Origin: Akkermansiaceae bacterium UBA5020
GTDB lineage: Bacteria > Verrucomicrobiota > Verrucomicrobiia > Verrucomicrobiales > DEV007
Length of the DNA: 64,000 nt
Assembly: GCA_002396885.1 (NCBI GenBank)
Contig: DGXY01000001.1
Coordinates: 1 to 64,000, forward strand
Direction of reading: 5' to 3'
The notes under the pieces were generated by a model that saw only the letters and a program-made list of their open reading frames with translations, did no database searches and was not told the origin of the DNA. This document shows positions 26,946 to 33,469 of the stretch, piece after piece; position 1 is the stretch's first letter; every line of letters starts with the position of its first letter. The position numbers were made by a program, and so were the translations under genes.

Positions 26946-28844
26946 ATGATTTCCAACAGCATCCTCAGACTCCTCGGAGCATTACTCATTGGCGCAGTCG
27001 GCATGCCTTGCCTCCGAGCTGCTGACACAGCGTCTGCGCCACTCAGCATTCCGGAGAGCAGCTACGAATGGTGGCGGGAGGCGCGGTTCGGGATATTCAT
27101 CCATTGGAATGCCAGCTCGGTGCTCCAGCTCGGCGAGGGGAGCTGGTCGCGGAAGAACCCGACGGCGGAGGGCGAAGACTATCATAGAAAAGGGCTAAAC
27201 CGGATGTCGAAGGAGGTGCCGGCGGCGATCGCGGACGGCAGCTACCGAAAGTATCTGCGGCAGGGCGGTGTGCCAATGGAGACGTACGACAACCTTTTCC
27301 ACGTTTTCAATCCGAAGGAGTTCGACGCCGACGAGTGGGCGCGCACTTTCAAAGCAGCGGGCGCGGGTTACATCGTCTTCACCACGAAGCACCACGATGG
27401 GTTCTGCATGTTTGATAGCAAGCTCACCGATTACGACATCATGAGCACGCCCTTTGCACGGGACATCGCGAAGGAGCTCTCCGCTGCCTGCCATCGGCAC
27501 GGCATCGAGGTGATCTGGTATTACTCGCGACCGGATTGGTTCGACCCGCGCCACGATGTGGCGAATCCCGGGCCGTATGTGGATTACCTCACGGGGCAGA
27601 TCACGGAGCTGCTGACGAATTACGGCAAGATCGGCGGCATCTGGTGGGATTCGGGCCAGATCGAGGTGCCGACGCGGCCGCTCTTCGACACGATCCTCAA
27701 GCTGCAGCCGCACCTCATCAGCAACGGCCGCATCCAGAGCAGCCGCCACCACGTCCCCGGCTTGTCGTTTGGCACGCCCGAGCAGGAAGTGGGCAAGTTC
27801 AACATGCGCGAGCCATGGGAGACCTGCGTGACGATGATAGGCGACAGCTGGTTTTGGAATGGCGGCAAAGACATCCGCTCGCCGGAAAGCTGCCTGCGGA
27901 TGCTGATCGGCTGCGCGGTGGGAGACGGCAATCTCGCGCTCGACTTCGGTCCGGACGAACTCGGGCGCATTCATCCCAAGGTGAGGGAAAGCTTTGCCGC
28001 CATAGGTGAGTGGCTCGGCAAGTTCGGCGCGAGCGTGCGCGGCACCCGCGGAGGTCCTTTCATGCCGGATACCTGGGGCGGCTCCACCCGCCAGGGGAAC
28101 ACGATCTTCCTGCACATCACCCAGACCTGGTTCGGCGACACGCTCCACCTCCCGCCGCTGCCGCGGAAGGTCGTGGGAGCAAAGGTTCTCACCGGCGGGA
28201 CCGCCGCCGTGGAGCAGACGGACGCCGGCATCGCGATTCGGATTCCCGCGTTGGAGCATCACCCGCTGGATACCATCGTCGCGCTGGAACTCGACGGCAG
28301 CGCGATGGACCTCGCGCCCATTCCAGCGGCACACCACCACTGGGATTCGCTGACGGTGGATGCCGTGGTGACCGCGTCCTCGGCGGCGTCATTCTGGGCC
28401 GGGATGGCTCCGGCGAGCGTCGTCCTCCACTCTTGGGAGCGAAACGCGCCGAAGCCGATCGCGACGCAGCCCGGCAATTTGCCAAAGGAAATGAAAGACC
28501 TGCTAGATCGGCCACGCGGCCACCTGTGGCGGACATGGACCGCGAGCGACGATGACCGCGAACCATGGCTAGAAGTGGACCTCGGCCAACCGCGCACCTT
28601 CGACACCCTCCATCTGCGGGAGAAGTTCAACCGCATCCGCGCCTTCCGTATCCAGATCGCCACAGGCGATAGCTGGCAGACGATCCACGAAGGGAAAGGG
28701 CTCGACGTCTTCACCCTCGCCTTGCCGCAGCCGGTGACCACGCAGAAGGTGCGATTGGTTGTCAGTGAATCCGTGCGCGAGGGGCAGGACAAATTTCAGG
28801 GGCCGGGCCTCCAAGAGTTCGATCTCTTTTCAATCAGGGAATAG
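26946..28844 (+). CDS. Cassette 5: exported GH29 alpha-L-fucosidase with CBM32-like domain
   Basis: 632 residues from the ATG at 26946, 23 bases after the cassette boundary; a signal peptide follows (ISNSILRLLGALLIGAVGMPCLRAAD). The catalytic domain (about residues 38-370) shows GH29 landmarks: WWREARFGIFIHWN, IVFTTKHHDGFCMFDS, IEVIWYYSRPDWFD, GGIWWDSGQ (Asp is the likely nucleophile), WETCVTMIGDSWFWN and a C-terminal FGASVRGTRGGPF. A small beta domain follows (about 375-445), then a discoidin/F5-8 type C (CBM32-like) domain to the end with WLEVDLGQPRTFDTLHLRE. It would release fucose from glycans outside the cytoplasm. Unusually long for a cassette gene, and GC-rich compared with neighbouring cassettes. 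Confidence 0.93.
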   Translation: MISNSILRLLGALLIGAVGMPCLRAADTASAPLSIPESSYEWWREARFGIFIHWNASSVLQLGEGSWSRKNPTAEGEDYHRKGLNRMSKEVPAAIADGSYRKYLRQGGVPMETYDNLFHVFNPKEFDADEWARTFKAAGAGYIVFTTKHHDGFCMFDSKLTDYDIMSTPFARDIAKELSAACHRHGIEVIWYYSRPDWFDPRHDVANPGPYVDYLTGQITELLTNYGKIGGIWWDSGQIEVPTRPLFDTILKLQPHLISNGRIQSSRHHVPGLSFGTPEQEVGKFNMREPWETCVTMIGDSWFWNGGKDIRSPESCLRMLIGCAVGDGNLALDFGPDELGRIHPKVRESFAAIGEWLGKFGASVRGTRGGPFMPDTWGGSTRQGNTIFLHITQTWFGDTLHLPPLPRKVVGAKVLTGGTAAVEQTDAGIAIRIPALEHHPLDTIVALELDGSAMDLAPIPAAHHHWDSLTVDAVVTASSAASFWAGMAPASVVLHSWERNAPKPIATQPGNLPKEMKDLLDRPRGHLWRTWTASDDDREPWLEVDLGQPRTFDTLHLREKFNRIRAFRIQIATGDSWQTIHEGKGLDVFTLALPQPVTTQKVRLVVSESVREGQDKFQGPGLQEFDLFSIRE

Positions 28845-28869
28845 CGACACATATATCGAAATCCCCAAC

Positions 28870-28965
28870 GGCTAACAAGACGGTAGTGGCAACGGCGGGC
28901 AATGTCCCTCGTTCACTTCGCTCTGTAAGTCCAATCTCCGCCGTGCCACACCTTTGACGTTAGGC
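28870..28965 (+). other. attC5 recombination site (96 bp)
   Basis: R'' GGCTAAC at 28870-28876 (exact complement of cassette 5's GTTAGCC start), R' GTTAGGC at 28959-28965. Stem pairs GTGGCAACGGCGG with CCGCCGTGCCAC. Interior unlike the other sites. Confidence 0.92.
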
Positions 28966-28985
28966 GTATTTCGCGCGCACTCCCT

Positions 28986-29420
28986 ATGAACCCGCAACGC
29001 ATCATATTTCGGCGAGCGATTGCTTGGAGCCTCGCCTTATCAGTTCCTTTGCTTATCGGCATTTGCGTTCTCGTTGCGGGCGTCCACGATGGCACACGAT
29101 TGGCATTTGCCTACCCTATCCAGGCGGCGGTTGCTTTTGGTTGTATGTTCGCTTTTGGCTGGTGGGCCGCCCCGCGCTGGGGGCCACGTTGCGCCCGTTA
29201 TTCTTTCCTCGCTGGATTTTTTGCGATTTTCGTTTTCCTCATCGGCGTCTTGTCTGGCTCCGTTACTTCGATGTTCGTTTACCGCGATTTCTCTCTCTTC
29301 GATTACATCATCAAGCCTCTCTATTGGCTCGGGTTGTTTGGGTTCATTCCTGCCTTTATCGTCGGTGTCATAGGTTCCTTTATTGCTCGGCGTCTGCTCC
29401 GAATCCATGAAAACGCCTGA
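28986..29420 (+). CDS. Cassette 6: four-helix membrane protein
   Basis: 144 residues, ATG 26 bases into the cassette. Four membrane helices at about residues 14-32, 43-60, 74-95 and 108-134, short loops, and a basic C-terminus (RRLLRIHENA). No conserved motif or family recognised. The stop codon is formed by the R'' box of attC6 (GCCTGA), so gene and site overlap by a few bases. Confidence 0.78.
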   Translation: MNPQRIIFRRAIAWSLALSVPLLIGICVLVAGVHDGTRLAFAYPIQAAVAFGCMFAFGWWAAPRWGPRCARYSFLAGFFAIFVFLIGVLSGSVTSMFVYRDFSLFDYIIKPLYWLGLFGFIPAFIVGVIGSFIARRLLRIHENA

Positions 29421-29507
29421 CAAAACGGATGCAGGCAACGGCTCGTATGGCATCTGTCGTGTCATCGATGCTTTCTGCTCGCCGTCGCCTGATCCGAAGC
29501 GTTCCGC
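29414..29507 (+). other. attC6 recombination site (94 bp)
   Basis: R'' GCCTGAC at 29414-29420 (one mismatch to the complement of the cassette's GTTAGGC start), R' GTTCCGC at 29501-29507. Interior nearly identical to attC3. Confidence 0.85.
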
Positions 29508-29615
29508 AAAGAGATTAGATTGGTATCCCGACTTTCCAAACATCGAGCAAATCGATGTCGAAATTAGTTTTATCGATTACTCTGAATCGTCAGCTTGGGA
29601 CAAAGTGCTATCACC

Positions 29616-30179
29616 ATGGAAACAAAATCACAGACTCAAAACGACCAGAATACTGGATCAACTATCCGCCGACGCGTAGAGAAGATCCTGAGGGAATACT
29701 GGTATCTCGTTGTGCTACTTTTTGCCGCCTTGGTGGTGAACGAGAACATTGTGCAATGGGTTCTCGCCGTTCAAATCGGTGGACATACTGTTGGCACTGG
29801 TTTTGAGGATGCATTCGAATACTTCACGATCTTCGGATACCTGTTTTTGACTGCATTTAGATTGGTGCCTTACGCGGGACTCGGAATCGCTGTCGTCATC
29901 CTTTCAAAGACGAAGCTCAAGAATTATGTCCTTCCCGTTTTCATTGGCGGCCTTATCGGCATTCTTGTCATCATCATTTGGGGCTCTTGGATGGCGCTAC
30001 GTCCTTTTTACACCGAGGAACATGTATCGTCGACTACAGCAGTCTCTTTTATTATTATTCCAATCTATGCAGTTCCCGCAGGCGTGCTTGGTGCAGTTTT
30101 TCTTGCGGCTATTTACACACCATTGCGATTTATTACGAAAAGAAAAGAGGCAGAACAAATCGTCGATCCTAACGCCTGA
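29616..30179 (+). CDS. Cassette 7: membrane protein
   Basis: 187 residues from the ATG at 29616; an upstream TTG at 29595 is possible but less likely. After a 20-residue hydrophilic N-terminus there are four to five membrane helices: about residues 30-52 (YWYLVVLLFAALVV), 75-97 (FGYLFLTAFRLVPYAGLGIAV), 108-128 (VLPVFIGGLIGILVIIIWG) and 145-170 (AVSFIIIPIYAVPAGVLGAVF). AT-richer than the chromosome. No family recognised. Its stop lies inside the R'' box of attC7, as in cassette 6. Confidence 0.75.
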   Translation: METKSQTQNDQNTGSTIRRRVEKILREYWYLVVLLFAALVVNENIVQWVLAVQIGGHTVGTGFEDAFEYFTIFGYLFLTAFRLVPYAGLGIAVVILSKTKLKNYVLPVFIGGLIGILVIIIWGSWMALRPFYTEEHVSSTTAVSFIIIPIYAVPAGVLGAVFLAAIYTPLRFITKRKEAEQIVDPNA

Positions 30180-30274
30180 CCCCCAGCGAGTTCAAGCCTG
30201 TATGACCCTTCAACGATCAATCTTGAAGGGAGAGCGCGCCCTCGGTCAAACGTAGGATGACTTCGACGTTAGGC
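30174..30274 (+). other. attC7 recombination site (101 bp)
   Basis: R'' GCCTGAC at 30174-30180, R' GTTAGGC at 30268-30274. R'' pairs with its R' but not with the 5' end of cassette 7 (GTTCCGC). Contains the inner hairpin CCCTTCAA/TTGAAGGG. Inner arms are weakly paired, so it may be less active. Confidence 0.65.
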
Positions 30275-30313
30275 GTCTCTCGCGTTTTCCGATGGCCAAC
30301 CAAAGAAACTTCC

Positions 30314-31192
30314 ATGAACACCACCTTTCGCGCCGCTTTTGCTTGCGTCTGCCTCTTGATTAGCTGCTCCGTTTTCGCGGGTGACATTACCACGAAACCT
30401 TTGAGACTAAGCCAGGGAGGCACGGCGGATAAACCAGCGGTATTTGATGGGAAGGGTATGGTCATTGATCTGGGTGTTGATGTGACAGACCACGCCTGGA
30501 AGAAGAATGGCGAAGTGTGGACTTCAAGCGCACCGCTTTCAGGGGCCCAGCCCATGGCTGCGGGACAGTTCACGGGGCTGTTTGTGGATCAGGTGCCCAT
30601 CACCATCTCTAGGGATGGTGCCGCAGCACGAGCCATCCCCTACTCGAAGGGTCATCGCTACGCCGTCCCCTCCGCTTTGCAGCCGGGGCAGATGGGCTGC
30701 ACGGAGGCCGGTCTGATCTATTTCCGATGGCCGAAAGGCAAGGTGCCTGGAAAAGGTCGAGTCTTCGCGCCTCCCAAGGCTGGGACCAGCTGTGTGACCA
30801 TCGACTGCTCGCATATCATCGTCAGGAATGTCACCGCCGTGCATGCTGCGAACGATGGGTTCAACATTCACGGCCAGTTGGTCGGCATTCGCCTGGAGAA
30901 TGTGCGGGCGCCTTCCAATGCAGATGAAGGCATCAGCGCACACGAAGAGGTCCGGATGGACGTGGACGGAGCCGAGATCGCCTGGAATGGATCATTCGAC
31001 GCCGGTGTGGCGGATGTGGGCAAGAGCACGACAAACTACAAGAACTGCGAGGTGCATGACAATGTGGGAGCCGCGTTCAAATTCTATGGCCAGTCACACA
31101 GTGTGACGGACACCTTGATTTACAAGCAGACGAAAGACTTCAACGTCGCTGAGGGAACCAAGTTCAAGCAGGAGCGCACCGCACGTCGATGA
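30314..31192 (+). CDS. Cassette 8: exported right-handed beta-helix protein
   Basis: 292 residues from the ATG at 30314 (MNTTFRAAFACVCLLISCSVFAG, a signal peptide). The C-terminal half is a parallel beta-helix: successive short strands such as CVTIDCSHIIVRNVTAVHA, GFNIHGQLVGIRLENVRA, VRMDVDGAEIAWNGSFDAG and YKNCEVHDNVGAAFKFYG. This fold is shared by pectate lyases and many glycan-binding or glycan-cleaving proteins; catalytic residues cannot be assigned. The short C-terminus (KFKQERTARR) suggests the helix may be cut short compared with chromosomal relatives. With the fucosidase it is the second exported, glycan-type product of the array. Confidence 0.78.
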   Translation: MNTTFRAAFACVCLLISCSVFAGDITTKPLRLSQGGTADKPAVFDGKGMVIDLGVDVTDHAWKKNGEVWTSSAPLSGAQPMAAGQFTGLFVDQVPITISRDGAAARAIPYSKGHRYAVPSALQPGQMGCTEAGLIYFRWPKGKVPGKGRVFAPPKAGTSCVTIDCSHIIVRNVTAVHAANDGFNIHGQLVGIRLENVRAPSNADEGISAHEEVRMDVDGAEIAWNGSFDAGVADVGKSTTNYKNCEVHDNVGAAFKFYGQSHSVTDTLIYKQTKDFNVAEGTKFKQERTARR

Positions 31193-31205
31193 CCCCGAAC
31201 GCAGC

Positions 31206-31358
31206 GCCGAACAAAACGGATGCAGGCAACGCCGCGTATGGTATCTTTCCTTCGACGGTTGCCAGCGCCCCCGGGGCGCTGCCCTTTGGGTTCCCTTCGG
31301 CTAGCTAGGTCGCTTCGCTCCATTCCCGATCGCCGTCGCCTGATCCGAGACGTTAGGA
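31206..31358 (+). other. attC8 recombination site (153 bp, enlarged loop)
   Basis: R'' GCCGAAC at 31206-31212, R' GTTAGGA at 31352-31358. Outer arms match attC3/6/9; the terminal part holds about 60 extra bases, including a perfect 9-base hairpin at 31263-31281 (CAGCGCCCC/GGGGCGCTG). Confidence 0.8.
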
Positions 31359-31413
31359 AGGAAACGAGTCACTCGCCAATCCACGAAGACGCTCTGACCG
31401 CCAACACCACACC

Positions 31414-31767
31414 ATGCCCCCATCCGTTGTTGTGCCCATCAGCTTGATCGTTGTCGGAATCGTTGGCATCGGTCTTTCGATTCCGATGCTGTTGAACAGG
31501 ATTCCGCGCAATCAGGTTTATGGACTCAGGACGAAACTCACGCTCTCATCTGATGAGATATGGTATCCGGCAAACCGCTTTGCCGCCAAGCTCCTGATCG
31601 CTTGGGGAATTGTCAATGTGCTGATTGCGATTCCGGCCTTTCGGATGCTTCCGCTGTCTGACAAAGCTCAGTTCCTGCTCTGTCTTCCGCCATTGAGCAT
31701 CGGAGCCATTTGTTTGTTTGGGATACGCTGGGTGAACAAGAAATACGCCCGCCACACGACCAAATGA
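31414..31767 (+). CDS. Cassette 9: SdpI-like membrane protein
   Basis: 117 residues with three membrane helices (about residues 8-27, 57-75, 85-103). Between helices 1 and 2 is IPRNQVYGLRTKLTLSSDEIWYPANRFAAK, which matches the SdpI/YhfL pattern (G.RT..T..s..iW...n...gk). SdpI of Bacillus is an immunity and signalling protein; most short homologues are uncharacterised. Short SdpI-like proteins are known cassette cargo. Start at 31414 (MPPSVVV) is 61 bases into the cassette. Confidence 0.8.
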   Translation: MPPSVVVPISLIVVGIVGIGLSIPMLLNRIPRNQVYGLRTKLTLSSDEIWYPANRFAAKLLIAWGIVNVLIAIPAFRMLPLSDKAQFLLCLPPLSIGAICLFGIRWVNKKYARHTTK

Positions 31768-31790
31768 CGAGCACACAGGCCAGGAACGAG

Positions 31791-31882
31791 GCCGAACAAA
31801 CGGGTACAGGCAAGGGCTCGAAGGCTATCGGTCGCGTCAGCAACGTCGTGCGCTTGTCGTCGCCTGATCCGAGATGTTCCCC
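31791..31882 (+). other. attC9 recombination site (92 bp)
   Basis: R'' GCCGAAC at 31791-31797, R' GTTCCCC at 31876-31882. Interior of the attC3/attC6 type (GGGTACAGGCAAGGGCTCG ... GTCGTCGCCTGATCC). Confidence 0.85.
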
Positions 31883-31888
31883 AAAGAA

Positions 31889-32141
31889 ATGAAACTCGCA
31901 ATCCTCTCGCTCTTAGCAATCACAGGTGGGGATTCAGATGATCTCTCCAGAGGATGGGAGGTTCGGAAAGACCATTGGCACCATCATGCTCGCGATTGAG
32001 ACCGAACGCGATCCTGAGTGGTTTTCGCCATTTTGTGGCGCCCAGCCCGAGCTCTATCAAGGGCAGTTTGCTGGCGGCAAAGAGGTCACTTTTGGCGACG
32101 TTGCGAACTCCATCAAGACATGGCGGCATGACCGCATTTGA
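31889..32141 (+). pseudogene. Cassette 10: small, possibly frameshifted gene
   Basis: Two overlapping frames. The first, ATG at 31889, encodes MKLAILSLLAITGGDSDDLS and stops at 31999; its start looks like a signal peptide and sits 12 bases after the cassette boundary, as expected. The second, GTG at 31926 or ATG at 31938, runs to 32141 (67-71 residues, with ERDPEWFSPFCGAQPELYQG) and reads more like protein. A single frameshift near 31930 would join them into one exported product of about 84 residues. Alternatively only the second frame is translated. No family recognised. Confidence 0.45.
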
Positions 32142-32166
32142 GACGGATTTGGTTGGGCTCTCCCCA

Positions 32167-32173
32167 GGGGAAC
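32167..32173 (+). other. Orphan R'' box of a truncated attC10
   Basis: GGGGAAC, the exact complement of cassette 10's first core (GTTCCCC). No GTTRRRY partner is found in the following 140 bases, so the last attC has lost its right half or decayed. Marks the distal end of the array. Confidence 0.55.
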
Positions 32174-32317
32174 TAGCGGCACGCAGGTTCAAGATTGAAG
32201 CGTAACCTCAACCGTCCTTTTGAGCCTTCCCCGACGGCTCTCCCATCGCCCCGACTCCCTTCTTTCCGCCAAACTCCGTCCTTCCCAGGCGACGGGCTTC
32301 GAGGCAGACTTCCCATC

Positions 32318-33442
32318 ATGCACCGTCCCCTCATCGTCGCCGTCCTTTCGCTCCTGCTGGGTCCCCACGCCGCCCGTGCCGACGAGGGCCGGGTCTATTT
32401 CGGCACCTACACGAAGGCGGGCGGGTCGGAGGGGATCTACACGGCGGGTTTTGACGAGGGGCCGGGGAAGTTCGGCGAACCGGTGCTCGCGGCGAAGGTC
32501 GCGAGCCCTTCCTTTCTCACAATCGCCCCGTCGGGCAAGACGCTCTACGCGGTCTCGGAAACCGGCGGAGCGGAGGGAGGCCGTGTCACCGCCTTCCGCA
32601 TCCTCGCCTCGGGACTGCTCGAGAAACTCAACGACCAGAGCAGCGGCGGGGACGGGCCTTGCCATGTCTCCCTCAGTTCCGATGGGAAAACGCTCGCGGT
32701 GGCCAACTACGGCGGCGGCAGCGTCGCGAGTTACCGGATCGGCGAAGACGGCGCGCTCTCGGCTCCGGTCTCGGTGATTCAGCACACCGGCAGCAGTGTC
32801 GATCCGAAAAGGCAGAAGGAGCCGCATGCGCACTCGATCAATTTCTCTCCCGACGGCCGCTTCGCCTACGCTGCCGATCTCGGCACGGACCGGATCTATC
32901 TTTACGCGGTCGACCCGGCGACCAGCGCCTTGAAGCGCGCGGGAGAAACGGTCATCACTCCGGGCTCGGGACCGCGCCATTTCAGCTTTCGGCCGGATGG
33001 CCAGTTCGCCTACGTCATCAACGAAATGACGCTCAAGGTCAATGCCTTCCGCGTCGATGCGGCGAGCGGTGCCCTGACGGAGGTGCAATCGCTCAGCACC
33101 CTCCCCGAAGGCACGGATCCGGTCGGATCGACGGCCGAGGTCGTGGCGCATCCCTCGGGGAAATTTCTCTACGGCTCGAACCGTGGTCACGACACCCTCG
33201 TCGTTTACGCGATCGACGGGGCCACGGGCCAACTCACCTGGGTGGAAAACGAACCGATCCGGGGCAAGACGCCGCGGAATTTCGTCGTCTCGCCCGACGG
33301 CAAATGGCTCCTCGCAGCAGGACAGCAGTCCGATAGCGTCACGGTTTTCGCGATCGATGCAATTACGGGAGAGCTCGAGTTCGCGGATTCGCAGATCAAG
33401 ATCTCCAGCCCGGTCTGCATTCGTTTCCTGACAAAATTCTAA
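32318..33442 (+). CDS. Exported lactonase-type (6-phosphogluconolactonase-like) propeller
   Basis: 374 residues from the ATG at 32318, chosen for its signal peptide (MHRPLIVAVLSLLLGPHAARA). The remainder is the seven-bladed propeller of the YbhE/Lactonase_7 family: VYFGTYTKAGGSEGIY, SETGGAEGGRVTAF, GGDGPCHVSLSSDGKTLAVANYGGGSV, PHAHSINFSPDGRFAYAADLGTDRIYLY and GSGPRHFSFRPDGQFAYVINE. Family members hydrolyse 6-phosphogluconolactone or other lactones; export suggests a different lactone here. First chromosomal gene after the integron, followed 27 bases later by the MlrC-like gene. Confidence 0.88.
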   Translation: MHRPLIVAVLSLLLGPHAARADEGRVYFGTYTKAGGSEGIYTAGFDEGPGKFGEPVLAAKVASPSFLTIAPSGKTLYAVSETGGAEGGRVTAFRILASGLLEKLNDQSSGGDGPCHVSLSSDGKTLAVANYGGGSVASYRIGEDGALSAPVSVIQHTGSSVDPKRQKEPHAHSINFSPDGRFAYAADLGTDRIYLYAVDPATSALKRAGETVITPGSGPRHFSFRPDGQFAYVINEMTLKVNAFRVDAASGALTEVQSLSTLPEGTDPVGSTAEVVAHPSGKFLYGSNRGHDTLVVYAIDGATGQLTWVENEPIRGKTPRNFVVSPDGKWLLAAGQQSDSVTVFAIDAITGELEFADSQIKISSPVCIRFLTKF

Positions 33443-33469
33443 AACTGGACGCGCTCCCCGGTTCCCTTC

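Larger units (their letters stand above)
24602..32173 (+). mobile_element. Chromosomal integron cassette array, ten cassettes
   Basis: Ten consecutive units, each with one (rarely two) short plus-strand genes and an attC site. Boundaries, taken between G and TT of each R' box, are 25271/25272, 25896/25897, 26465/26466, 26922/26923, 28959/28960, 29501/29502, 30268/30269, 31352/31353 and 31876/31877. In cassettes 2, 3, 4, 5 and 10 the first bases are the exact reverse complement of the same cassette's own R'' box, the relationship required for a circular cassette, which independently confirms the boundaries. Chromosomal genes resume at 32318. Confidence 0.93.

Noticed and set aside
31263..31281. 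GC hairpin in attC8 as an intrinsic terminator
   Set aside because: No T-run follows; it is better explained as part of the enlarged attC loop.
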